This document shows, in pieces, positions 10,101-19,313 of a stretch of DNA of 64,000 bases. Under the pieces are notes generated by a model. The model ran no database searches. It was not told the origin of the DNA and worked only from the letters and a program-made list of their open reading frames with translations. A program made the position numbers and the translations under genes. How positions within the stretch are numbered: position 1 is the first letter of the stretch; every line of letters starts with the position of its first letter. This DNA comes from an uncultured SAR86 cluster bacterium (GTDB taxonomy: Bacteria > Pseudomonadota > Gammaproteobacteria > Magnimaribacterales > D2472): contig CACEJU010000004.1 of the NCBI GenBank assembly GCA_902559885.1, positions 25,895-89,894 on the forward strand, written 5' to 3'.

Positions 10101-10176
10101 GCGGGTGTGGTGTTAATGGCTAGCACAATAGCCTTCCAAGCTATTGGTACGGGTTCGAATCCCGTCACCCGCTCCA
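10101..10176 (+). tRNA. tRNA-Gly(TCC) with encoded CCA
   Basis: GCGGGTG acceptor pairs with CACCCGC; anticodon arm ATAGC-CTTCCAA-GCTAT; GGTTCGAATCC T-loop; CCA at 10174-10176. Confidence 0.93.
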
Positions 10177-10267
10177 ATTAAAATGAGTAGGCATTTTCAT
10201 ACCTACTCAGGGAATTGACCTAGGGGATTGAATTAAGAGGATATTCATAGGTCTTGTTAATATAGAC

Positions 10268-11026
10268 CTAGATAAATCTTAAAAGTTCAATTTCTATTAA
10301 AAAAAATATTAAAAAAGCACCAAGAATTAAACCGCTTCCAAAGGGTACATAATTTTCTTTATTTTTTTCCTTAAATAAATATATTACTAATGAAAACAAT
10401 GACCCAAAAAATAATATAAAAGGGATTGAATAAACGCCATAAAGTGCACCTAGACTTGCTAGTAAAATAAAATCACCAAAACCTATCCCATCTATTGCTC
10501 TAAATTTTTTATAAATAAAATTAATTACATATAACACTGTATAGCCAAAAAAAGCCCCAAAAAGCGCATGAGTTATATTTGTATGAATGTTTAATGCCGC
10601 TGAGCAAATTGAAAAAAACAATAGAGTTAAATTTAATTCTATCGGAAGAAAAAAATGGTTATAGTCTGTTATGAGCAATATGTATAAAAAGCAAAATATT
10701 AGAAGTAAAACTAATATATTTAATATAGAAGTTTCAAAAAAAATCAGCGTTACTGTTACCGCTAGGAATATTAGCTCAGTAATAAAGTAACTCTTATTAA
10801 TTTCTTTTTTACAAAAGTAACATTTACCTTTCAGATATATATAACTAAAGATTGGAATAAGCATCATTGGCTTCAGTGATTTTTTACAATGCGGACAATG
10901 AGATGAGGGTGAAATAATATTAATTTTCTCACCTGCATAAATTCTCTGATATCTGTTTATAGACATTCCAGCAAAACTTCCCAGACATAAGCCAAAAGCC
11001 CATATAAAAGGATAAATAATATCCAT
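10268..11026 (-). CDS. pilD: Prepilin peptidase (A24, PilD/GspO)
   Basis: CPHCKKSLKP...CYFCKKEI zinc motif, multi-TM, IDGIGFGDFILLASLGA (GxGD aspartyl motif). Confidence 0.88.
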   Translation of the reverse strand: MDIIYPFIWAFGLCLGSFAGMSINRYQRIYAGEKINIISPSSHCPHCKKSLKPMMLIPIFSYIYLKGKCYFCKKEINKSYFITELIFLAVTVTLIFFETSILNILVLLLIFCFLYILLITDYNHFFLPIELNLTLLFFSICSAALNIHTNITHALFGAFFGYTVLYVINFIYKKFRAIDGIGFGDFILLASLGALYGVYSIPFILFFGSLFSLVIYLFKEKNKENYVPFGSGLILGAFLIFFLIEIELLRFI

Positions 11027-11029
11027 ATA

Positions 11030-11116
11030 TTATTTTTTTGTTATGTAATAACAAATAATAAGAAGTATTAATGCTGGTATAGCATATAAACCAATCATAA
11101 GAATTTTATCTAACAT
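11030..11116 (-). CDS. Putative 28-aa single-TM microprotein
   Basis: MLDKILMIGLYAIPALILLIICYYITKK*; preceded by GGAGAAATAA-ATG; start overlaps the end of ggt, stop 4 nt before pilD start. Confidence 0.5.
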   Translation of the reverse strand: MLDKILMIGLYAIPALILLIICYYITKK

Positions 11117-12839
11117 TTATTTCTCCTGAGGCAAAAGCATCTGGTCGTCTAAAATCACCATACCCATAATATATTTGATTACTTTTCATAATAGTTTGAA
11201 TACAGGTAGCAGGCTTTATAAATTTAACATTATAGCCATTATTTTCTAAAGTGGCTGCCATACCTTGAGGATAACCGTTTTCAATTTGTAACAAATCTGG
11301 ATACCACTGATGATGGATTCTTATGGCTTTAGTCGCATCTTCAAGATTCATATCAAAGTCAACAATATTTATGATTGATTGTAGAACAGCTGAAATAATT
11401 CTTGAACCACCGGGAGATCCGGTAGAAAAGAAAAATTCATTATTTTTTGTAACTATAGTTGGCGTCATTGAACTAAGAGGGCGCTTACCAGGTTGAATTT
11501 CATTAGCCTCAGAGCCTAGTAAACCAAACTGGTTTGGGATGCCTGGCGCTGCTGAGAAATCATCCATTTCATTATTCATTAGTATCCCAGTTCCTTTAAT
11601 TACAACACCAGATCCAAAAGATGAATTTAGAGTATATGTTGAAGAAATAATATTACCTTGGCTATCAGCAACTGAAAAATGTGTAGTTTCAAAACTTTCA
11701 ACATCGTCTAATCTACCTGGTTTGATTTTAGATGAGGGAGTAATTTTATTTTTTGATATTTTAGAAGCAATATTATTTGCATACGTTTTATTAATTAACT
11801 TGTTAACTGGAACTTGATAGTAATCTGGATCACCTAAATATAGCGATCTATCAGCATAAGCATGTTTCATTGTTTCAGTTAATATATTCACGTATTCAAT
11901 AGAGTTATGTCCTAGTTTTTTAAGATTAAAATTTTCCAATATGTTAAGCATTTGTAAGATATGGACACCACCAGATGAAGGGGGACCCATCGTTATAATA
12001 TTCACGTCCTTATATGTCCCAACTAATGGCTTTCTCCAAACTGGTTGATAGTTTTCAAGATCAGTCTTGGTAATTAAACCACCATTTTGTGACATATCTT
12101 TAGCTATATGGTTTGCTATTCTTCCTTTGTAAAAACCATCTCTGCCATTTTTTGCAATAATCTTTAATGTTTGGGCTAAATCTTTTTGAATAAATTTTTT
12201 TGTGAGGAAATTAGGATAATCTTTTTGAAATATTTTAGATGTTTCTTCAAAACCTGATAATTTTTCGTGGTAACGGATAAGCATATCAGACATATATACA
12301 CTCACCTCAAAACCATTTTCAGCTAAATCAATGGCTGGAGCCAATAATTGATCCCATGGCAATGATCCAAATTTTTTGTGAACTTCCCAAAGTCCAGCAA
12401 CTGTTCCAGGAACACCACTGGCAAGATAGCCATAAGTGGATTTACCTTTTATAAGCTCACCTTGGTTATTCAAATACATCTTTTGATAAGATGCAGCAGG
12501 TGCTTTTTCACGATAATCTATTGAGAATGCTTCTTGATTATTTTCATTATACATAAGCATAAAACCACCACCGCCAATGTTTCCAGCTCTTGGGAGTACA
12601 ACCGCTAAAGCAAAACCAATTGCAACAGCTGCATCATAAGCATTACCTCCATCTGATAAAACATTTTCGCCAACTCTTGTTGCAATATAGTGCTGAGTAG
12701 TAACCATACCCGTCGAGCTCATGGCTGTCTCTTTTTGTTTTGGAATATAATCTGATGGATCAACAACACCTATCGCAGGTGTAGAATTTGCAAAAATATT
12801 TAAGCTTAAAAAAGCTACTAAAAATAACTTAAACTTCAT
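11106..12839 (-). CDS. ggt: Gamma-glutamyltransferase
   Basis: ETTHFSVADSQGNIISSTYTLN catalytic Thr region; RPLSSMTPT; GSPGGSRI. Confidence 0.93.
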   Translation of the reverse strand: MKFKLFLVAFLSLNIFANSTPAIGVVDPSDYIPKQKETAMSSTGMVTTQHYIATRVGENVLSDGGNAYDAAVAIGFALAVVLPRAGNIGGGGFMLMYNENNQEAFSIDYREKAPAASYQKMYLNNQGELIKGKSTYGYLASGVPGTVAGLWEVHKKFGSLPWDQLLAPAIDLAENGFEVSVYMSDMLIRYHEKLSGFEETSKIFQKDYPNFLTKKFIQKDLAQTLKIIAKNGRDGFYKGRIANHIAKDMSQNGGLITKTDLENYQPVWRKPLVGTYKDVNIITMGPPSSGGVHILQMLNILENFNLKKLGHNSIEYVNILTETMKHAYADRSLYLGDPDYYQVPVNKLINKTYANNIASKISKNKITPSSKIKPGRLDDVESFETTHFSVADSQGNIISSTYTLNSSFGSGVVIKGTGILMNNEMDDFSAAPGIPNQFGLLGSEANEIQPGKRPLSSMTPTIVTKNNEFFFSTGSPGGSRIISAVLQSIINIVDFDMNLEDATKAIRIHHQWYPDLLQIENGYPQGMAATLENNGYNVKFIKPATCIQTIMKSNQIYYGYGDFRRPDAFASGEINVR

Positions 12840-14472
12840 TTGCTTGAGCTATCTCTTTAGCCCATTTGTAATTAGCTTTTCCATTTGGCGCTCTTTCAAC
12901 ATTTGCTACAAATATAACTTTTTTAGGCAACTTATAACCCGATATATGTTCTCTTGTATCATTTATAAGTTCAGCTTCGTCAATAGATTGATTTTCGTTT
13001 ACAGAGGCAATTGCAACTACTTTTTGTCCAAATCTTTCATCGTCTACACCAACAACAAGGCAATCATATATAGCGTTATTTTTTTTAATTGCTTCTTCAA
13101 CTTCTTCCGGGTATATTTTTTCACCTGCTGAATTAATACAGTTTGAGCCTCTGCCAAGCAAAGTAATAGATCCATCTTCCTCAACTAAAGCATAATCTCC
13201 AGGAAAACTATATCTTTTTCCTTGAAATTCTTTAAAGGTCTTTGCTGACTTTTCTGGATCCTTGTAATAACCGAGAGGGACAAGACCACCTGTACCAATC
13301 ATACCTCTCTCACCAGAACCCGGCTCTACTAATTCTCCATTATCACTAACAACTATTACATCTGGATTAAGTTTGAATTTTGCAGTTTTAATAGATTCAC
13401 TTCTTGATGATACTGATGAGCCCATACCGCCTTCGCTTGAACCCATTAAATCGAGAATTCTTATATCACAATGTTTAAGCAATGCTTCTTTTGTTTCTGA
13501 GCTAAAAATTACCCCACTAGATATTAATAAATTTAATTTATCTAACTTGTAAGGAACTCCATTTTCTTTAGCAAAATCAAGCTCATTTGCAATTGGTTTA
13601 GCAAAAGCATCTCCAACGATTACTATATTTGTTATGTCGTTATCTTGAGCTGCTTTTAATACCTTCTTTGGATCAAATCCCAGCTCGGGTATAGCCAAAA
13701 CAAGACCTCCTGTTAAGTGTGTTAAAAATGCACCAAGCCACATTCCTGTTCCATGCATAAAGGGGCACGCAACTAGTGTCTTTACTCTATTGTTGTTAGT
13801 TGCCTCAATGAGATGATCAAGTTCTGCTGTATCAAAGGTTTCTCTGGTATCGGGAACCTCAAAGTCCAATCCTTTTAGAACACCAAATATTGCCTGCATG
13901 AAATCACAATGCTCATACATAACTCCTTTTGGCATACCAGTTGTGCCACCTGTATAGATCATATATAGATTTCTTTCATCTCTATTTTTTCTGGCAATAG
14001 GATTAAAGTCTTGAATGCATGCATTATAATCAATTGCATTTTCATGTATTTCAGTATCATTTTCATTTACTTGAATCCAAAGCTTAATATTTGGTAAGTC
14101 ATTAATTATTTGCGAAATTTCATCTTTGTAAGTGCTTTGAAAAAATACTACTTCAGCGTCACAATTATCCAATAGATAAATAAGTTCAGCTGCCTTATAC
14201 CTATAATTTACATTTATAGGAACACATTCTAATTTAAATGTTGCATATTGAGCCTCAAGATATTCAAGATTGTTATGCAGATATAAACCAATTTTTGTAT
14301 TTTTATTAACACCATTATGTTTTAAAAAATTTGCAAGTCTAGCAGACCTATCATCATATTCTTTCCAGGAAATTTTAGCGTCATTACAAATGATAGCTGT
14401 CTTATCGTTTTGTTTGTCTGCAACATATTCCCAAACAGTTGCAAAATGTCTTTCTATTTTTTTATGTATCAT
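12829..14472 (-). CDS. AMP-dependent acyl-CoA synthetase/ligase
   Basis: YTGGTTGMPKGVMYEH, GGLVPLGYYKDP, GRGSNCINSAGEKIYPEEVE, PNGKANYKW motifs. Confidence 0.88.
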   Translation of the reverse strand: MIHKKIERHFATVWEYVADKQNDKTAIICNDAKISWKEYDDRSARLANFLKHNGVNKNTKIGLYLHNNLEYLEAQYATFKLECVPINVNYRYKAAELIYLLDNCDAEVVFFQSTYKDEISQIINDLPNIKLWIQVNENDTEIHENAIDYNACIQDFNPIARKNRDERNLYMIYTGGTTGMPKGVMYEHCDFMQAIFGVLKGLDFEVPDTRETFDTAELDHLIEATNNNRVKTLVACPFMHGTGMWLGAFLTHLTGGLVLAIPELGFDPKKVLKAAQDNDITNIVIVGDAFAKPIANELDFAKENGVPYKLDKLNLLISSGVIFSSETKEALLKHCDIRILDLMGSSEGGMGSSVSSRSESIKTAKFKLNPDVIVVSDNGELVEPGSGERGMIGTGGLVPLGYYKDPEKSAKTFKEFQGKRYSFPGDYALVEEDGSITLLGRGSNCINSAGEKIYPEEVEEAIKKNNAIYDCLVVGVDDERFGQKVVAIASVNENQSIDEAELINDTREHISGYKLPKKVIFVANVERAPNGKANYKWAKEIAQANEV

Positions 14473-14557
14473 TCTGATTAATTAGTTGTTATATTTTTTA
14501 TATATTTTTTTAAATATAATAACTTTCAATAAACAAGAAGTAAAAAACTTCAGGATA

Positions 14558-16231
14558 ATGAATATGAGCGAAATATATAATTCAGTCATTAAGCATTTAA
14601 CATCGCCAGGTCAGATGTTCGAAGTTAAAGATGTTCAAGATGCCAATGGCATCACGTATAAAGAATACGTAAACTTTCCTGATAATCTCAAGGCATTTTA
14701 TGATACTGGTCTAGTGCATCCACAAGATAGAGACTGGCTTGTTCATGAAAACGAACGTTTTGCATATAAAGAGGTTTATGAAAAAGCAGCTCAAACAGCA
14801 AATGCTTTAATTGATTTTGGTATTAACAAGGGTGACCGTGTTGCTATATGTATGCAAAATAATCCTGAGTTTATCTATGCCTATATGGCCATTACAGGAA
14901 TAGGTGCGATTTGTGTTCCTTTGAATTCATGGTGGGTTCCATCTGAAGTGGAATATGGTCTTAAACAATCTGGTGCAAAGATTTTAATAGCAGACAAAAA
15001 AAGACTACAAGGTCTTGATGAATTAAGCGAAATAAAAAAAATTATTACCTCATATTCACAAGATGATAATTATGAAAAATTTTCTGATTTCATAGCGGAC
15101 TTTTCGAAAGAATGGCCTGACATAGATCTAAATAGAAATGATCCAGCAACTATATATTACACATCAGGATCTACTGGTTTGCCTAAAGGTGTTCTATCTT
15201 CTCATAAAGGAATTCTATCAACTATGTTTAGCTGGCTATGTTTTGCCTCTGCCGTCAATGAGGTTGCCAATCAAACAAACAAAAAACAAACTGTAAGCGA
15301 AGGATCTCAATCAGGTATGCTTTTATGTGTACCACTTTTTCATGTTACTGGGTCTCATTCTGCATTTTTAATGTCTATTCCAGTTGGAAGAAAAATTGTT
15401 ATGTTAAATAAATGGGATCCTGGTGAGGCACTTCGGCTTATTGATGAAGAAAAAATTACAGATATAACCGGTGTTCCTACTCAAACTTGGGAGTTATTAA
15501 ACCATCCAGATAAAAATAAATACGATACATCATCATTAGTTTCTCTTGGCGGAGGCGGAGGCCCAAGACCACCTGAACATGTAAAAAAACTGGATGAAGA
15601 ATTTGAGGGTAGGCCTGGTGTTGGGTATGGTCTATCTGAAACTAATGCATTAGGAACTTTATTAAATGGCGATGAATATCAAGCTTATCCTGCTAGTTGT
15701 GGAAGGGTAGTACCACCGTTAACCGAAATAAAAATTTTAGATGATAATTGGGATGAGGTTGAGGCTGGGACAATTGGTGAAGTTGTTATTAAATCAACTG
15801 CAAATATGATTGGTTACTGGGACAACCCTGAAGCTACACAAGAAGTTGTTAATGATGATGGTTGGTTTAGAAGTGGCGATTTAGGGTATTTTGATGGACC
15901 TTTCTTACATTTAGTTGATAGAAAAAAAGAATTAGTCATTCGGGGTGGAGAAAATATTTCGTGTATTGAAGTAGAAGGCGCAATCTATGAACATGATGAT
16001 ATTCTCGAGGCCTGTGTATTTGGAAAACCAGATGAAAGATTAGGTGAAATACCATGTGCCGCTATTTATTTAAGACAAGATAGTGAACTTGATGTAACTT
16101 CTTTGCAAGAATTTCTTAGCAAGAGATTGGCGCCATTTAAAATTCCTGCTATTGTAAAATTCTATGAAGCACCGCTTCCAAAAGTAGGCTCAGGTAAGTT
16201 TGATAAACTTACATTAAAAAAGGATTTTTGA
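14558..16231 (+). CDS. AMP-dependent acyl-CoA synthetase/ligase
   Basis: YYTSGSTGLPKGVLSSH, GWFRSGDLGYFD, RKKELVIRGGENISCIEVE; start revised to MNMSEIY with upstream AGGA. Confidence 0.88.
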   Translation: MNMSEIYNSVIKHLTSPGQMFEVKDVQDANGITYKEYVNFPDNLKAFYDTGLVHPQDRDWLVHENERFAYKEVYEKAAQTANALIDFGINKGDRVAICMQNNPEFIYAYMAITGIGAICVPLNSWWVPSEVEYGLKQSGAKILIADKKRLQGLDELSEIKKIITSYSQDDNYEKFSDFIADFSKEWPDIDLNRNDPATIYYTSGSTGLPKGVLSSHKGILSTMFSWLCFASAVNEVANQTNKKQTVSEGSQSGMLLCVPLFHVTGSHSAFLMSIPVGRKIVMLNKWDPGEALRLIDEEKITDITGVPTQTWELLNHPDKNKYDTSSLVSLGGGGGPRPPEHVKKLDEEFEGRPGVGYGLSETNALGTLLNGDEYQAYPASCGRVVPPLTEIKILDDNWDEVEAGTIGEVVIKSTANMIGYWDNPEATQEVVNDDGWFRSGDLGYFDGPFLHLVDRKKELVIRGGENISCIEVEGAIYEHDDILEACVFGKPDERLGEIPCAAIYLRQDSELDVTSLQEFLSKRLAPFKIPAIVKFYEAPLPKVGSGKFDKLTLKKDF

Positions 16232-16250
16232 AAATTTAATTTAAAAATAC

Positions 16251-16943
16251 ATGGCAGATAAAATTTTAATAATTGAAGATGAGCCAGATATTAGTAAGGC
16301 TCTTGAGTATAATCTAAAAAAAGAAGGTTACGATACTTATACAAGCTTAAATCTAAAAGATGGTTTAGCAGCAGTTTATGAAAACAAAATTTCATTAATA
16401 CTTTTAGACTTAATGCTACCAGATGGCTCCGGTCTTGATCTATGCAAAAAACTCAAATCAAATCCTGAATATGATTTTATTCCTATAATTATACTCACTG
16501 CAAAAGATGATGAAGTAGATAAAGTCGTTGGATTTGAACTAGGTGCAGATGATTATGTTACAAAACCATTTAGTATTCGTGAGCTAATTCTTAGAATCAA
16601 AGCAGTTCTAAAAAGAAAAATAGATAAAAAAGATTTAGTAGAAGTAGAGCGACAATTTGGTGATCTAAGAATGGATATTGATTCTCACGAAGTGTTTGTA
16701 AATAATGAAGAGGTTTTTTTAACAGCTTTAGAGTTTAAGTTATTAAAACAGTTAGTTGATAGAAGAGGTAGGGTCCAATCTCGAGATCAATTACTTGCTG
16801 ATGTATGGGGTTATAGCTCTGATGTTACTACTAGAACAGTTGATACACACATCAAAAGACTTAGAGAAAAACTTGGTGTGATCGGAAAGTATGTTCAAAC
16901 CATCAGAGGTGTGGGATACAAATTCTCAAGAACGCCTGACTAG
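16251..16943 (+). CDS. phoB: Phosphate regulon response regulator PhoB
   Basis: Receiver domain (IIEDEPDI...LLDLMLPDGSG...KPFS) plus OmpR-type winged helix (TRTVDTHIKRLREKLG...RGVGYKF). Confidence 0.85.
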   Translation: MADKILIIEDEPDISKALEYNLKKEGYDTYTSLNLKDGLAAVYENKISLILLDLMLPDGSGLDLCKKLKSNPEYDFIPIIILTAKDDEVDKVVGFELGADDYVTKPFSIRELILRIKAVLKRKIDKKDLVEVERQFGDLRMDIDSHEVFVNNEEVFLTALEFKLLKQLVDRRGRVQSRDQLLADVWGYSSDVTTRTVDTHIKRLREKLGVIGKYVQTIRGVGYKFSRTPD

Positions 16944-16944
16944 T

Positions 16945-18705
16945 ATGGGTGTGCGCTCAAGAATTTTTCTAACGATATTTTTATCATTATTTTTAAGTGT
17001 AATAGCTACTTATTTTATTACCGAAAGAGATCTTAGAAGAGGTATTGAAAACCAACTCGTAAGTGAGTTAGAGAAAGAAGCCAATTTAATTGTAGAAAAT
17101 ATTGGTAATGTAAGCAGTTTTCAAAGCTTAGAAGAATCTGATGCAGCGGCTGATAACCTTGGCTCAATTATTGATTCAAGGGTTACTTTGATTTCAAACG
17201 AAGGAGAGGTCGTCGGAGATAGTAGTCTTACAATACAAGAAATATCTCTTTTAGATAATCACCTAAATAGATCAGAAGTAATTGAAGCATTAAAAAATAA
17301 TCGAGGCTGGTCATCAAGGTATTCAAATACCCTAGATTCAAACCTTTTGTATTTTGCTGTATTAGATGAAAATATTGAGGAACCAAATGTTATAAGGGTT
17401 GCTGTTCCTTTATCGTCTCTGGATAGTGCACTATCCTCATTAGAGTTAGCTATTAGTTTATTGTTTATTGTAGTGTTTATTGTTTCAGTATTTGCTAGTT
17501 TCATTTCATCAAGAATTTTATACTCAAATATTGAAGCTCTTGATAAAGCAGCTTCTAGAATTATCGATGGAGCTATTAAAAAGAAAGATATTAAAGCACT
17601 TCCCACACAAAGAGTTGATGAATTTGGTAACGTAGCTAGAACCATTTCTCAAATATCAGCAGACCTAAAACAACGTATCCAAGATATTGCAAAACAAAGA
17701 GACCAATTTGGTAATGTTTTAAACGATTTGGGTGAGGGTATTTTAGTTGCTGACAATAATGAAAATATTTTTTATTCCAACGAACAAAGTCAAATTATCT
17801 TAGAGCTTCAAAAGCTAAATGGAAGAAAACTACAATCACTAAATATCCCTGCAATTAATTATTTAACTGAAAGAGCAAAAGAAAAAAAGAAAGCTGATAT
17901 TGAATTTGAAATTGAGTTAAAAGATAAAACAACTAGATGGGTCTTAGGATCTATGAATAAATCAAAGTCCACTGGTGAATTTATTTTAGTACTTCATGAC
18001 ATTTCACAATTACGTCAATTGAATTCAATGAGGCGTGATTTTATATCAAACCTTTCTCATGAATTAAGAACCCCTGTAAGCGTTATTAGAGCTAATTCAG
18101 AGACTTTATTATCGGGTGCACTAGAAGATAAAAAAGAAGCTGCTGTTTTTGCTAAAGCAATTATGCATAACTCTGAAAGATTATCTGAAATGGTATCAGA
18201 TCTAATTGATTTATCGAGGATTGAATATGGAGACTTAAAATTAAATATAAGATCAATAGATGTTAATCAAATTATAGAATCAATAGTTTTCTCTATGAAA
18301 AGTATCTTAAAAAGAAAAAACATATCTATTAAATTTGACCCTCATCAATCAAAAAGTATGGTCGAAGCTGATTTAAATGCCTTAGAGAGAATCATTAATA
18401 ATTTTATTGATAATGCGTATAAATATTCACCTAAAAATTCATCAATAGAAATTACAACTGAAAGTCCAAACGATGATATTAAAATTAATATTATAGATGA
18501 GGGGGATGGAATTGCTCCTAAGGAAATGAACTTGATCTTTGATAGATTTTTCAGAACAGCATCTGCTAGAGCATCTGAAAAGTCAGGAAGCGGGTTAGGT
18601 TTGGCTATAGTTAAAAATCTTGTAAATAGTCTCAATGGAAAAGTTGGAGTTGATTCTAATGAAAAGGGCTCAACTTTCTGGTTCACACTACCAAAATCTA
18701 AATAA
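16945..18705 (+). CDS. phoR: Phosphate regulon sensor histidine kinase PhoR
   Basis: Start revised to MGVRSRIF (16945); TM, HAMP, PAS-like region, FISNLSHELRTPVSVI H-box, NFIDNAYKYS N-box, SGSGLGLAIVKNLV. Confidence 0.85.
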   Translation: MGVRSRIFLTIFLSLFLSVIATYFITERDLRRGIENQLVSELEKEANLIVENIGNVSSFQSLEESDAAADNLGSIIDSRVTLISNEGEVVGDSSLTIQEISLLDNHLNRSEVIEALKNNRGWSSRYSNTLDSNLLYFAVLDENIEEPNVIRVAVPLSSLDSALSSLELAISLLFIVVFIVSVFASFISSRILYSNIEALDKAASRIIDGAIKKKDIKALPTQRVDEFGNVARTISQISADLKQRIQDIAKQRDQFGNVLNDLGEGILVADNNENIFYSNEQSQIILELQKLNGRKLQSLNIPAINYLTERAKEKKKADIEFEIELKDKTTRWVLGSMNKSKSTGEFILVLHDISQLRQLNSMRRDFISNLSHELRTPVSVIRANSETLLSGALEDKKEAAVFAKAIMHNSERLSEMVSDLIDLSRIEYGDLKLNIRSIDVNQIIESIVFSMKSILKRKNISIKFDPHQSKSMVEADLNALERIINNFIDNAYKYSPKNSSIEITTESPNDDIKINIIDEGDGIAPKEMNLIFDRFFRTASARASEKSGSGLGLAIVKNLVNSLNGKVGVDSNEKGSTFWFTLPKSK

Positions 18706-18758
18706 TTCTTAATTGTAATAAAGCTTTACAGCATAAATGTATTTGATCTATAATTACT

Positions 18759-18776
18759 TTGTCACATAAATGTCAC
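18759..18776 (+). promoter_or_regulatory. Candidate Pho box
   Basis: TTGTCAC-ATAA-ATGTCAC, matching CTGTCAT-AWAW-CTGTCAT architecture with exact 11-bp half-site spacing. Confidence 0.72.
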
Positions 18777-18815
18777 AATAATGTTTCATTTATGACATAA
18801 ATGATGGAGGTAAAT

Positions 18816-19121
18816 ATGAAATATATTATGTCATTAGTAGCTTTAGCATTAGTAGCAACACATGTTGATGCGGATCATCATTTTCAATCTAAAAGTATTA
18901 AATCATTTTCAATTGATAATAATGGGGTTATAACTTTAAATACCAGAGCATCATCTTTTCAAGCTGATTTGAATAATTGTTCTATGAGCAAATTAAAGCA
19001 ATTAGAGAATGTAAGTATATATACGCACTCTGCTTTAGTTAAAGAAAATACTAAAGTAAGCTTTTTATCAAACTCAGGTACTATGACTGGTTGCAAGGTT
19101 AATAATATTGTAAAGCTATAA
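18816..19121 (+). CDS. Small secreted protein of unknown function
   Basis: MKYIMSLVALALVATHVDADHH signal peptide; preceded by GGAGG; two cysteines in mature protein. Confidence 0.7.
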   Translation: MKYIMSLVALALVATHVDADHHFQSKSIKSFSIDNNGVITLNTRASSFQADLNNCSMSKLKQLENVSIYTHSALVKENTKVSFLSNSGTMTGCKVNNIVKL

Positions 19122-19141
19122 AAAAATTATTTGTACATGTA

Positions 19142-19166
19142 AAAGGCCAGCTACTAGCTGGCCTTT
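19142..19166 (+). terminator. Rho-independent-type terminator hairpin
   Basis: AAAGGCCAGC-TACTA-GCTGGCCTTT, 10-bp perfect stem. Confidence 0.75.
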
Positions 19167-19313
19167 GCATATATGTAACATAAATTACATATATTCTTTT
19201 CTTAAATTTCATTAACTTGTTGCGCAATTATTACGATTTGTAACATTAATCACACAATTTTTTCATTTTAACTCTATTAAATATAGTCATTAAATCTATT
19301 AGAGGAGAATTTA

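Noticed and set aside
11539-11817. 92-aa plus ORF antisense to ggt
   Set aside because: Opposes strongly conserved Ntn-hydrolase frame; no RBS or recognisable domain
12844-13131. 95-aa plus ORF antisense to acyl-CoA ligase
   Set aside because: Shadow ORF, low-complexity aromatic-rich translation
14486-14557. N-terminal extension MLYFLYIFLNIITFNKQEVKNFRI of the acyl-CoA ligase
   Set aside because: Lies in the divergent promoter region; an AGGA before ATG 14558 supports the internal start
17259-18686. 128-aa and 113-aa minus ORFs in phoR
   Set aside because: Antisense to conserved histidine kinase domains
19228-19256. Possible Pho box upstream of the duplicated lipoprotein (TTGTAACATTAATCACAC)
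   Set aside because: Spacing is right but too many mismatches in the second half-site to call
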